Positions 1 to 7,380 of a DNA stretch of 64,000 bases are shown in pieces. Numbering within the stretch: position 1 is the stretch's first letter; each line of letters starts with the position of its first letter. A model generated the notes under the pieces. That model was not told the origin of the DNA and searched no databases. It saw only the letters and a program-made list of their open reading frames with translations. The translations under genes were made by a program, and so were the position numbers. The stretch is from contig NZ_NIWT01000006.1 of assembly GCF_002236115.1 (NCBI RefSeq), positions 124,001 through 188,000 on the forward strand, written 5' to 3'. The DNA comes from Pseudomonas jessenii. Its GTDB lineage: Bacteria > Pseudomonadota > Gammaproteobacteria > Pseudomonadales > Pseudomonadaceae.

Positions 1-792
1 GGCGCCTCGGGCGATACCGGCGTCGATGGCCGCTTGAATCAGCTGCGAGACGGCACCCTGGATGTTCGGCGATTCGTTGATCCGCCAGTTATCCACCACC
101 AGTTCGGGGTCGGCCTGCACGTTGTTGAGCAAAATCGTGCCGCTGGCGGTGGTGCGCTGACCAAAACCGGACCAGTCATCGACAATGCGCAATCCCGGTG
201 TGCCACGACGGATGAACGCCAGCACCTGCTTGCCATCGTCGTTCAACGCTTTGACCGCAACCCAATGAGCGAACAGTGCGCCGGTGGAATAGAACTTCTG
301 GCCATTGAGGACGCCGTCAGCGGTGATGCGCGCCTTCAGTTCCAGGGTGTTTTTGGTGCCGCGTTCCGGCCCGGCATTGCCGATGCGCCAGCCTTCCAGG
401 ACGCTTTTGAACAGTTGTTGTTTCTGCGCTTCGGTGGCGCTGCCGAGCACCAGGTTAAGAATGCCGAACTGGTTTTGCGGGATCTGCCCAAGCGCCGGGT
501 CGGCGGCGGAAATGATCGCGAAGACCTCGGCCAGGGTGACGAACGAAACCTGCGGGCCACCGTACTCGCGGGGGATGGAAATACTGCCCAGGCCGCTGCG
601 GGTGAACTGCTCGATTTCCGACCATGGGAGCTTGCGCTGCTGGTCTCGTTTGGCTGCTTGCTGGCGGGCGACTTGCGCCAGTTCGTGGGCCGCCTTGATG
701 GCTTGAGCGTCGTTGCGCAAGATTTGTGCGGGCAACAACAGCGGGGCGATGTCCAGGTCACTCTGGACGATTGCATCTGCCAGACTGGACAT
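1..792 (-). CDS. SfnB-family flavin-dependent sulfur-acquisition monooxygenase (3' end outside window)
   Basis: The 264 visible codons belong to the acyl-CoA-dehydrogenase-fold, FMN-dependent DszC/SfnB group, which oxidises organosulfur compounds so that sulfite can be released during sulfate starvation. The N-terminal helical domain (about residues 1-110) contains IPREYGGPQ, and residues 130-230 form the middle beta domain (GNAGPERGTKN, then GQKFYSTGALFAHW, a pattern seen in this subgroup). The C-terminal helical bundle is cut off by the window edge. The ATG start has a good AAGGAG about 8 nt upstream and overlaps the stop of a 22-codon ORF (TGATG). Family members use reduced flavin supplied by a separate reductase, which is not visible here. 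The exact substrate (dimethylsulfone, methanesulfinate or other) cannot be read from the sequence. Confidence 0.75.
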   Translation of the reverse strand, partial: MSSLADAIVQSDLDIAPLLLPAQILRNDAQAIKAAHELAQVARQQAAKRDQQRKLPWSEIEQFTRSGLGSISIPREYGGPQVSFVTLAEVFAIISAADPALGQIPQNQFGILNLVLGSATEAQKQQLFKSVLEGWRIGNAGPERGTKNTLELKARITADGVLNGQKFYSTGALFAHWVAVKALNDDGKQVLAFIRRGTPGLRIVDDWSGFGQRTTASGTILLNNVQADPELVVDNWRINESPNIQGAVSQLIQAAIDAGIARGA

Positions 793-860
793 CAGTGCCG
801 CTCCTTGGCTGCACGCAATGCCCTGGCGATCTGCACTGGGGTGATTGTGTTCCGGACCAT
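792..860 (-). CDS. possible 22-residue leader ORF in front of the SfnB-type gene
   Basis: A 22-codon ORF starts with ATG behind a weak GAGGT-like sequence. Its TGA overlaps the ATG of the monooxygenase gene (TGATG), an arrangement typical of translational coupling. The predicted peptide is basic and shows no Cys or Met run that would suggest a sulfur-sensing attenuator. It may be a genuine leader peptide or a chance ORF. No family is recognised. Confidence 0.3.
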   Translation of the reverse strand: MVRNTITPVQIARALRAAKERH

Positions 861-1165
861 ACCTACCTCACATCTTATGGAAGCGCCGCTTGTGGCGGCG
901 CATGAAAACAAGGATGTCCGGTGGTCCGGTGTATATACCCTAAACGTGTATAAATATTTTATGAACTAACTTTTAGGAATATGTATAGAAGGGTGTTCTC
1001 GAGGGATAGCGCAATCCCTGTGGCGAGGGGGCTTGCCCCCGTTCGACTGCGCAGCAGTCGCAAAACCTTTCTCCACGATTTATTTGAATGGACTCAATTG
1101 CAGGGTTTTGGGGGCGCTGCGCACCCCAACGGGGGCAAGCCCCCTCGCCACAGAAGCGGTATTCA
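861..1165. other. intergenic region upstream of the SfnB-type gene
   Basis: It contains a 7-bp GC hairpin (883-901, GCGCCGC/GCGGCGC with a 5-nt loop), an AT-rich stretch at about 920-985 that should hold the leftward promoter, and a REP pair. No convincing gene is seen. Confidence 0.5.
1019..1152. repeat. REP pair, GGGGGCTTGCCCCC family
   Basis: Two inverted copies of a TGTGGCGAGGGGGCTTGCCC element face each other with about 90 bp between them, making a REPIN-like doublet. The same family recurs at 18434-18562 and 47319-47449. Confidence 0.85.
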
Positions 1166-1927
1166 TTACTTGCGGGATTCGGCGGCCTTGAGCACTTTTT
1201 TTGGGGGGACTTTCAGATAAGGATTGGCGCAACCGATTTTCAGCGTACGGGCCGGCGCCCAGCGGGAGTTGTTTCCAACCCGGTCGAGAATGCAGTACGT
1301 CACTTCCAACCGCAGGTCTTCGCCGGCTTCGAGGATGATGGCCGGCGGTATCCAGACCTGAATCGGCTGACCCACATCGGCGGCCTTGAGCCGTGGCAGA
1401 TCCATGCGCACATCGCCCCAGCGCAGGGTGATTTCGTCGTCGACGGCCATGTTCAGGTACGGCTCGATGGTCAAGGGAACACCGCGCTTGACCTGGCTTG
1501 GATTGACCCCCTGACGGCGAATCGCCTCGGGAATGCTCACCGGTGCCAGGCACTGGTTTTCATCGCCGCACAGCGCGGAGGGTTGGCCGCCTGGGCAGTC
1601 GAGTTTGATCTGCACGTTTCGGCTGGCCGAAATCACCGGGTCTCGACCCACCTGCATGACCCGGTAGTGAATGCGCGAGGTCCCGTTGGCGACAAAACTT
1701 TCAGGCACCCGCAGCTGCACCGGTTGGCCGACAGCGCTGGCCGTCAGCACGCGGGAGGCCACGTAGCAGTTGTCCCAGAACAGTTCGATCAGGTCACCTT
1801 CGTCCATGGCGGGGTAGGGCGCCACATCGATCAGCAGGTGCGCCGCGCAAGTGACGTTGATGCCGGTCTTGTTGGATTGCGCCAAGGTCGGGGCCACAAG
1901 CGCGGATTTGTTCGAGGTGCTTTTCAT
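1166..1927 (-). CDS. protein of unknown function with two internal beta-rich repeats
   Basis: A 253-residue protein whose function is not recognised. It contains two copies of one domain, about residues 30-110 and 150-233. Each carries an I-x-PY-type start, a later W, VGQP(V/I)Q followed by a hydrophobic-P motif, and an R/S-rich final strand. No signal peptide is evident and the C-terminus is basic. The pattern resembles the immunoglobulin-like repeats of large Pseudomonas surface or toxin-associated proteins, but here only two repeats stand alone. The start was set at the ATG preceded by AAGGAGA. An in-frame upstream start 26 codons earlier lacks a ribosome binding site. The gene is monocistronic, between a REP pair and an AT-rich spacer. 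Confidence 0.7.
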   Translation of the reverse strand: MKSTSNKSALVAPTLAQSNKTGINVTCAAHLLIDVAPYPAMDEGDLIELFWDNCYVASRVLTASAVGQPVQLRVPESFVANGTSRIHYRVMQVGRDPVISASRNVQIKLDCPGGQPSALCGDENQCLAPVSIPEAIRRQGVNPSQVKRGVPLTIEPYLNMAVDDEITLRWGDVRMDLPRLKAADVGQPIQVWIPPAIILEAGEDLRLEVTYCILDRVGNNSRWAPARTLKIGCANPYLKVPPKKVLKAAESRK

Positions 1928-2410
1928 GAAGTCTCCTTGAAGTCTTGCAGCGAAGTCCGTTTCTGGGAATTCAAAAACTAAATATCGAACAGCAAAACCA
2001 TTCATTATTTTTAATTGAAATAATGAGTTTGGCGTGAAGAGTGATGTTGGTCGGAGACTAGATAAGAGTCAGGGGGAGCAAGTGTCAATAAGATTTATTA
2101 GTTGTGGGTGATGCGTGATGTTATTCAGAAAGTTCCTACGGCGCAAAGTAAGTAAACCATGCCGCTGCGTCGAATTTGTCCGCTGAAAGTGGCTGAAGTC
2201 GGGCGGCTCGGCGGGCGTTGTTGGCCAGGTGCTGCGAAAGGAACATGGTGGAGATAGGAAGGGTTAATTGTTGCGGCGCATATATATGTACCGCGTGCGC
2301 GTACAAAATATGGATATAGAATAGATGGGTTTAGTTTGGTATTGATGAGGTGTTTTTTTTCGGGGGTGTCACTTCCGTCCATGGAAGATGACCATTGTTG
2401 AGCAGGGTTG
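1928..2410. other. AT-rich intergenic spacer
   Basis: No supported gene. An 85-codon leftward frame (2125-2382) lacks a ribosome binding site and recognisable content. The composition is more AT-rich than the flanks, and the promoter of the 1166-1927 gene is expected at its left edge. Confidence 0.5.
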
Positions 2411-3166
2411 TTAGTTGTGGGCGTTATTCAGAAACTTGCTGAGAAACTGTTTTGTCCGCTCCTCTTTCGGATTGGCAAACAATGCCTTCGCTTCGCCTTG
2501 CTCGACGATCACACCCTTGTCGAAAAACACCACCCGGTTGGCCACGTCCCGGGCAAAACCCATTTCGTGGGTGACGATCACCATGGTGCGTTTCTCTTCG
2601 GCCAGGCCGCGGATGGTCGCCAACACCTCGCCCACCAACTCCGGGTCGAGGGCCGAGGTCGGCTCATCGAACAGGATCACTTCCGGCTCCATCGCCAGCG
2701 CCCGGGCAATCGCCACGCGCTGTTGCTGGCCACCGGAGAGGCGACGCGGGTAAGCGTCCTCCTTGCCCGCCAGGCCGACCTTGGCCAAGAGCTTCTTACC
2801 CAGGGCAACGGCGTCGGCATGTGGGGTCTTCTTGACCACGATCGGGCCTTCGATGACGTTTTCCAGGGCGGTGCGATGGGGGAACAGGTTGAAGTTCTGG
2901 AACACGAAACCTACGTGCTGGCGCAAACGCCGCACCAGGCTCTGCTGCTGGTTCAGGGGACGGCTGGTATCGACCTCGATATCGCCGACCTTGATCCGGC
3001 CGCTGGTGGGTTCTTCCAGAAAATTCAGGCAGCGCAGGAAGGTGGTCTTGCCCGAACCGCTAGGGCCGATGATCGCGACCACCTCGCCTTCCTTGACCTC
3101 AAGATCGATGCCGTTGAGCACGATTTGACCCTTGAACTGCTTTGTCAGTTTTTCCACGACAATCAT
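2411..3166 (-). CDS. tcyN: L-cystine ABC transporter ATP-binding protein
   Basis: The 251-residue ATPase powers cystine import at the inner membrane. Visible motifs are Walker A GPSGSGKT (about residues 34-41), the Q-loop region FVFQNFNLFPH, signature LSGGQQQR, Walker B VILFDEP followed by TSALDPE, and the H-loop VTHEMGFA. This is the polar amino-acid importer subfamily (GlnQ/HisP/TcyN). The cystine assignment rests on similarity of the whole operon to TcyJLN (FliY-YecS-YecC) and on the sulfur genes around it. It is the last gene of tcyJ-tcyL-tcyN, with only 4 nt between the tcyL stop and this start. Confidence 0.88.
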   Translation of the reverse strand: MIVVEKLTKQFKGQIVLNGIDLEVKEGEVVAIIGPSGSGKTTFLRCLNFLEEPTSGRIKVGDIEVDTSRPLNQQQSLVRRLRQHVGFVFQNFNLFPHRTALENVIEGPIVVKKTPHADAVALGKKLLAKVGLAGKEDAYPRRLSGGQQQRVAIARALAMEPEVILFDEPTSALDPELVGEVLATIRGLAEEKRTMVIVTHEMGFARDVANRVVFFDKGVIVEQGEAKALFANPKEERTKQFLSKFLNNAHN

Positions 3167-3170
3167 CGGG

Positions 3171-3836
3171 TCAGGACTCCTGGTCGTGCCGATTGACCCG
3201 CGCTTCCAACTGGTTCTGCAGGTGCGACAGCACCGTGGCCAGGACCCAGTAGATCAGTGCGGCGGCAAGATACATGGTGAAGATTTCGAAGGTGCGGGCG
3301 GTGATCAGCTGCGCCTGACGGAACAGTTCCGGCACCTGGATGGTAGCGGCCAGCGCAGTGTCCTTGACCAGCGAAATGAAGCTGTTGCCCAGCGGCGGCA
3401 ATGCGGTGCGCATCGCCTGCGGCAAGATGGCCCGGCGCAAGGTCTGCGCGCGGGTCATGCCGATACTGGCAGCCGCTTCCCACTGGCCGCGCTCGATGGA
3501 GCTGATCGCGGCACGCAGGATTTCACAGGCGTAGGCGGCCATGTTCAGCGAGAAGCCGATCAGGGCCGCTGGCAGCGGATCCAGTTCCAGACCCAATTGC
3601 GGCAAGCCGTAATAGATCACGAACAGTTGCACCAGCAACGGCGTGCCGCGAAAGAACGACACGTAGATGCGGGCGATCCAGCTCACCAGTTTGAAGCGCG
3701 ACAGGCGCATCAGCGCCAGACCGAACCCCATCACCAGGCCGAAGAACATCCCGCCCAGGCTGAGGATGACCGTGTAATACGCGCCCTTGAGCAGAAAGGG
3801 CGCGGAGTCCAGTGCGAGTTGAAAAGCTTCTTCCAT
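3171..3836 (-). CDS. tcyL: L-cystine ABC transporter permease
   Basis: A 221-residue inner-membrane permease of the HisM/GlnP family with about five membrane segments, starting near residues 18-38. The coupling-helix EAA loop is visible as EAAASIGMTRAQTLRRAILPQA. It forms the transmembrane channel paired with the ATPase encoded just downstream and the periplasmic binding protein upstream. Its ATG overlaps the tcyJ stop (TAATG), which indicates translational coupling within the operon. Confidence 0.88.
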   Translation of the reverse strand: MEEAFQLALDSAPFLLKGAYYTVILSLGGMFFGLVMGFGLALMRLSRFKLVSWIARIYVSFFRGTPLLVQLFVIYYGLPQLGLELDPLPAALIGFSLNMAAYACEILRAAISSIERGQWEAAASIGMTRAQTLRRAILPQAMRTALPPLGNSFISLVKDTALAATIQVPELFRQAQLITARTFEIFTMYLAAALIYWVLATVLSHLQNQLEARVNRHDQES

Positions 3837-4636
3837 TATTGAGTGACGTCAGCGCTGAAGTATTTTTCCGAAAGCTTTTTCAGCGTACCGTCGGCGCGCA
3901 GCTTGTCGATGGCTTTGTTCACAGCTGCCAGCAGCTCAGGCTCGCCTTTGCGCAGGGCAATACCGGCTTCCTGACGGGAGAACGCATCACCGGCGGCGGT
4001 GGTGTCCTTGGCTTTCTTGGCGTATTCCAGCGCGGCCAGGCGGTCGATCAGAATGGCGTCGATGCGGCCGACACGCAGGTCCTGGAACTTGGTCGGATCA
4101 TCTTCGTAGGTGCGGACGTCAGCCTTAGGCACATTTTCTTTCACCCACTGCTCGTAGTTGGTGCCCAGGCCTACGCCGACTTTCTTGCCAGACAGGTCGG
4201 CGGCGGACTTGATGTTCAGCTCGGCGGCCTTCTTCGTCAGCACCAGCGCCTGAATACCGGAAACGGTGTACGGCTCGGAGAAGTCATACTTCTTCTTGCG
4301 CTCTTCGGAGATGGTCACCTGGTTGATCACTGCGTCCAGACGCTTGGATTCCAGGGCCGCGAGGATGCCGTCCCATTTGGTCGGTTGCAGCTTGACCTTC
4401 ACGCCCAGCTCTTTGGCCAGGGCTTCGGAGAACTCGACTTCGAAGCCGGCCAGTTTGCCGTCGGCGTCGACGAAACTGAACGGTGGGTAGGTGCCTTCCA
4501 GGCCGACGTTGATCACGCCTTTGTCCTTGATTTGTTGCAGTTGCTCACCGGCAACCGCCTGGCCAATCAGGCCGGCGCTCAGTGCCAGGCCCAGCGAACC
4601 CACCAGCAGATTGCGACGTAGTGCGGAAAAATTCAT
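3836..4636 (-). CDS. tcyJ: periplasmic L-cystine-binding protein
   Basis: A 266-residue solute-binding protein of the SBP_bac_3 family. A signal peptide of about 29 residues ends AVA before GEQLQQ. The family hallmarks follow: GVINVGLEGTYPPFSFVD, GFEVEFSEALAKELG, and DAVINQVTISEERKKKYDFS. It captures cystine (probably also related diaminodicarboxylates) for the TcyL/TcyN transporter. It is first in the operon; about 300 bp of promoter region lie upstream, including an inverted repeat at 4813-4829. In enteric bacteria the counterpart genes respond to sulfur supply through CysB. That control is inferred here. Confidence 0.9.
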   Translation of the reverse strand: MNFSALRRNLLVGSLGLALSAGLIGQAVAGEQLQQIKDKGVINVGLEGTYPPFSFVDADGKLAGFEVEFSEALAKELGVKVKLQPTKWDGILAALESKRLDAVINQVTISEERKKKYDFSEPYTVSGIQALVLTKKAAELNIKSAADLSGKKVGVGLGTNYEQWVKENVPKADVRTYEDDPTKFQDLRVGRIDAILIDRLAALEYAKKAKDTTAAGDAFSRQEAGIALRKGEPELLAAVNKAIDKLRADGTLKKLSEKYFSADVTQ

Positions 4637-4938
4637 GACAAGCCCCTGTGTTTTCTTATGGAAGACGCATTTGCGAAAATTTGGCGAAATCGGGAATTAA
4701 GCGACAGCGCTATCCTGCCTTAAAGCAGCGTATGCGTCTCTCGGGAAATTCGCCTGTAGCATGACTATATGATGGCGTTTTTAGATTGGAAAATAATAAT
4801 TAATCTTCTGGTTATTCCATTTTGGAATAGCTTGTGTTTTTACTGTGGGAGCGAGCTTGCTCGCGATGGTCGTCAACGATAACGCTTGCAACCTGACACC
4901 CCGCGGTGCCCTGTCGTCCATCGCGAACAAGCTCGCTC
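4637..4938. other. tcyJ promoter region and spacer to dcyD
   Basis: The first 180 nt are AT-rich and hold the leftward promoter and the dyad at 4813-4829. The remainder is a REP pair that runs into the end of dcyD. No gene is seen. Confidence 0.5.
4813..4829. promoter_or_regulatory. inverted repeat upstream of tcyJ (candidate CysB-type site)
   Basis: A perfect 7-bp dyad TATTCCA-TTT-TGGAATA lies about 180 nt upstream of the tcyJ start inside AT-rich DNA. The TTATTCC half-site is reminiscent of LysR/CysB-type sites. Assignment to CysB is inference from the operon's role. Confidence 0.4.
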
Positions 4939-4945
4939 CTACAGG
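4844..4945. repeat. REP pair overlapping the dcyD stop codon
   Basis: Opposed copies of TGTGGGAGCGAGCTTGCTCG are separated by about 50 bp. The right copy is a variant (AACAAGCTCGCTCCTACAGG) and supplies the last codons and TAG stop of dcyD. Confidence 0.85.
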
Positions 4946-5931
4946 AAATCCTTGTAGGCAAACAGCGCCGGTGCCCCGCCGGTGTGCAGGAAGATAATCG
5001 GCCCCTCGTTGAAACGCTGACGGCCGATACCGTCCAGCAAGCCCGCCATGGCCTTGCCAGTGTAGACCGGGTCCAGCAGCAAGCCTTCCTGACTCGCCAG
5101 CAGCTTCACCGCTGCCAGTGTGCCGGCATTCGGCTCGCCATAACGCGGAGCGAAATACTCATCCCACAACTCGACCTTGAAAGCCTCCGGCAGGCTGACG
5201 CCCAGCAACTCGGCGGTGCGTTCGGCCAGACCTTGAACCTTTGGTCGCTGATCTTCATCGCTGCGCGAAACCGTCACGCCAATCACTGGCAGATCCGGCA
5301 GCGCTTCACTCAAGGCCAGTGCCAGGCCGCTGTGGGTACCGGCGCTGCCCGAGGCCAGGACCACAGCGGCGAACTTCAGGCCGGTGTCCTTGATCTGCTC
5401 GGCCAGTTCCAGCCCGGCGCGCACGTAACCCAGGGCGCCCAAGGCATTGGAACCACCGATCGGCACCAGGTACGGCTTCTTGCCGTTGCTGCACAGTCGG
5501 TTGGCCAGGGCTTGCAGTTGCTCGTCGGCGTTGTCGAGGTTTTCCACCAATTCGATCTTGGCATCGAACAGGTCGAGCAGCAGGCGGTTGCCGTTGCCGG
5601 TGTAATTGCTGTCGTCAGTGCCCAGAGGATTTTCCAGAAGGGCTACGCAGCCCAGCCCCAACTTTGCGGCAATGGCGGCTGTCTGGCGCACGTGGTTCGA
5701 TTGCAGCGCCCCCGCCGTGATCAAGGTGTCGGCACCCTGGGCCAAGGCATCGGCGGCCAGGTATTCGAGTTTGCGCAGCTTGTTGCCGCCCATCGCCAGC
5801 GGCGTCAGGTCATCGCGCTTGACGTACAGGTCGCGGCCCAGCCAGGTCGACAGGCGTTCGAGTTTTTCCAGGGCGGTGGGCTGACCGAGCAGGTCGAGGC
5901 GGTTAAAGCGGGCGAGCTGTTGTTTGATCAT
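4939..5931 (-). CDS. dcyD: D-cysteine desulfhydrase
   Basis: A 330-residue PLP enzyme of the ACC-deaminase/D-cysteine desulfhydrase family (tryptophan-synthase beta fold), converting D-cysteine to pyruvate, ammonia and sulfide. GGNKLRKLEY carries the PLP lysine (K51). TAGALQSNHVRQTAA and the glycine-rich ASGSAGTHSGLA phosphate-binding loop follow. The ATG giving MIKQQLARF fits the family N-terminus; a longer in-frame reading upstream runs into the promoter of the divergent epsC gene. Its neighbours, the cystine importer on one side and serine acetyltransferase on the other, match the yedO/dcyD-fliY context of enteric bacteria. Related ACC deaminases share the fold, but the context favours D-cysteine. 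Confidence 0.85.
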   Translation of the reverse strand: MIKQQLARFNRLDLLGQPTALEKLERLSTWLGRDLYVKRDDLTPLAMGGNKLRKLEYLAADALAQGADTLITAGALQSNHVRQTAAIAAKLGLGCVALLENPLGTDDSNYTGNGNRLLLDLFDAKIELVENLDNADEQLQALANRLCSNGKKPYLVPIGGSNALGALGYVRAGLELAEQIKDTGLKFAAVVLASGSAGTHSGLALALSEALPDLPVIGVTVSRSDEDQRPKVQGLAERTAELLGVSLPEAFKVELWDEYFAPRYGEPNAGTLAAVKLLASQEGLLLDPVYTGKAMAGLLDGIGRQRFNEGPIIFLHTGGAPALFAYKDFL

Positions 5932-6121
5932 GAGTCCGTACTGGCGGTTGAAGATCTCAGGACTATAGGCACGCCCAAAAGCCGGGGCAACCGTCAATCG
6001 CTTATAGCCAATCGAACTGAGCACAGCACTATTGGTTCTTAATTTGCCTTGCGACCCTTGCCGTAAAGTAATCGCCGTCAGTGCGGCCAGACAGTCCGGC
6101 CGCCCGTGAGGAGTTTTTACC

Positions 6122-7048
6122 GTGAGTGAGCGTTCCAGCCATTGGCAATTGCAGACCATCGTCAGCCAGCTGCGCACGGCACGTGAACAGTGGCGTGCAC
6201 AAAACGGCCGGGCCAGCGGCGAGCAGGGCGGTCGCGAATTGCCGTCCCGCGCAGCCATGGCGGAGATTCTCGAAGCGCTGTGCGGTGCGTTGTTCCCGAT
6301 GCGCCTGGGGCCGGTTGACCTGCGCGAAGAGAGCGAAGATTTCTACGTCGGCCACACCCTCGATGTGGCGCTGAATGCGCTGTTGGCCCAAGCGCGGCTC
6401 GAATTGCGCTACGCCGCGCGCCACAGTGCCCAGGCCGAGACTGAAGTCGAAGCCAAAACCATCCAGATCATTCAGGACTTCGCCCTCGCGTTGCCAGGGT
6501 TGCGCAGCCTGTTGGACACTGACGTATTGGCTGCCTATCACGGTGACCCGGCGGCGCGCAGTGTCGATGAAGTGCTGTTGTGCTACCCGGGGATTCTGGC
6601 GGTGATTCACCATCGTCTGGCCCACCATTTGTATCGCGCCGGATTGCCGCTGCTGGCGCGGATCAGCGCGGAAATCGCTCACTCGGCCACCGGCATCGAC
6701 ATTCACCCTGGAGCGCAGATCGGCCGCAGTTTCTTCATCGACCACGGGACGGGTGTGGTGATTGGCGAAACCGCGATCATCGGCGAGCGCGTGCGGATCT
6801 ATCAGGCGGTGACTTTGGGCGCCAAGCGCTTCCCGGCGGACGAAGACGGTCAGTTGCAGAAAGGCCAGCCACGACACCCGATAGTCGAGGATGACGTGGT
6901 GATTTATGCCGGGGCGACGATTCTCGGGCGGATCACCATCGGTCAGGGCTCGACCATCGGCGGCAATGTCTGGCTGACCCGCAGCGTGCCGGCGGGCAGC
7001 AACCTGACCCAGGCGAATCTGCAGCATGATGATGGGGCGCAGAAGTAG
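6122..7048 (+). CDS. epsC: serine O-acetyltransferase, EpsC type
   Basis: A 308-residue enzyme that acetylates L-serine with acetyl-CoA to give O-acetylserine, the carbon skeleton for cysteine. An N-terminal helical domain (about 1-190) precedes the left-handed beta-helix of hexapeptide repeats (about 195-300), with HPGAQIGRSFFIDHGTGVVIGETA containing the catalytic His/Asp region. The start is GTG behind GTGAGGAG. The long N-terminal region and the DEDGQLQKGQPRHP insertion distinguish EpsC from the shorter CysE. It is divergent from dcyD across 190 bp, so cysteine breakdown and synthesis genes share a promoter region. Confidence 0.88.
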   Translation: MSERSSHWQLQTIVSQLRTAREQWRAQNGRASGEQGGRELPSRAAMAEILEALCGALFPMRLGPVDLREESEDFYVGHTLDVALNALLAQARLELRYAARHSAQAETEVEAKTIQIIQDFALALPGLRSLLDTDVLAAYHGDPAARSVDEVLLCYPGILAVIHHRLAHHLYRAGLPLLARISAEIAHSATGIDIHPGAQIGRSFFIDHGTGVVIGETAIIGERVRIYQAVTLGAKRFPADEDGQLQKGQPRHPIVEDDVVIYAGATILGRITIGQGSTIGGNVWLTRSVPAGSNLTQANLQHDDGAQK

Positions 7049-7079
7049 GCCTCTAAATCTCCACTGATTTTTCTGGCCT

Positions 7080-7140
7080 CATCGCGAGCAAGCTCCCACA
7101 GGGGGACGCGGTCAACTGTGGGAGCGAGCGTGCTCGCGAT
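7080..7140. repeat. REP pair with one truncated copy
   Basis: Opposed REP cores are only about 30 bp apart. The left copy has lost about four bases of its core and the right has a one-base change (GAGCGTGCTCGC). Confidence 0.75.
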
Positions 7141-7259
7141 TGGATTTCAAGCCGAATCGAACCAGTGGCCCTGATCTGATCCTGCGCCGAACCCTCCCTT
7201 GAGCTAGCGTAATACCAGTACCGCCGAGCCCTGCGATTAGTCCTTAGCCCCCTATCCAT

Positions 7260-7289
7260 GTTTAACTTGAACGTTCATTCAAGTTAAAC
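7260..7289. promoter_or_regulatory. perfect 30-bp palindromic operator upstream of betT (BetI-like)
   Basis: Two 12-bp arms, GTTTAACTTGAA and TTCAAGTTAAAC, flank a 6-bp centre CGTTCA. The core TTGAACGTTCATTCAA resembles the known BetI operator core of bet promoters (TTGAACGTCCAAT). It lies about 90 bp upstream of the BCCT transporter start, so choline-responsive repression by a TetR-family BetI is the likely control. betI is not in this window. Confidence 0.7.
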
Positions 7290-7380
7290 CGGCGGTTCGC
7301 TGCCCGCTCACAACAGGAGGCTTGCCTTTGCTGAGTCCGATTTCTACAGCCACGTTTTACCCCTTCGAGGTGCACCGAAC

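Noticed and set aside
34..969. 311-codon rightward frame at the left edge
   Set aside because: Antisense to the SfnB-type gene; the amino-acid composition is a GC-rich shadow and no family is recognised.
2125..2382. 85-codon leftward frame in the AT-rich spacer
   Set aside because: No ribosome binding site, no domain, atypical composition.
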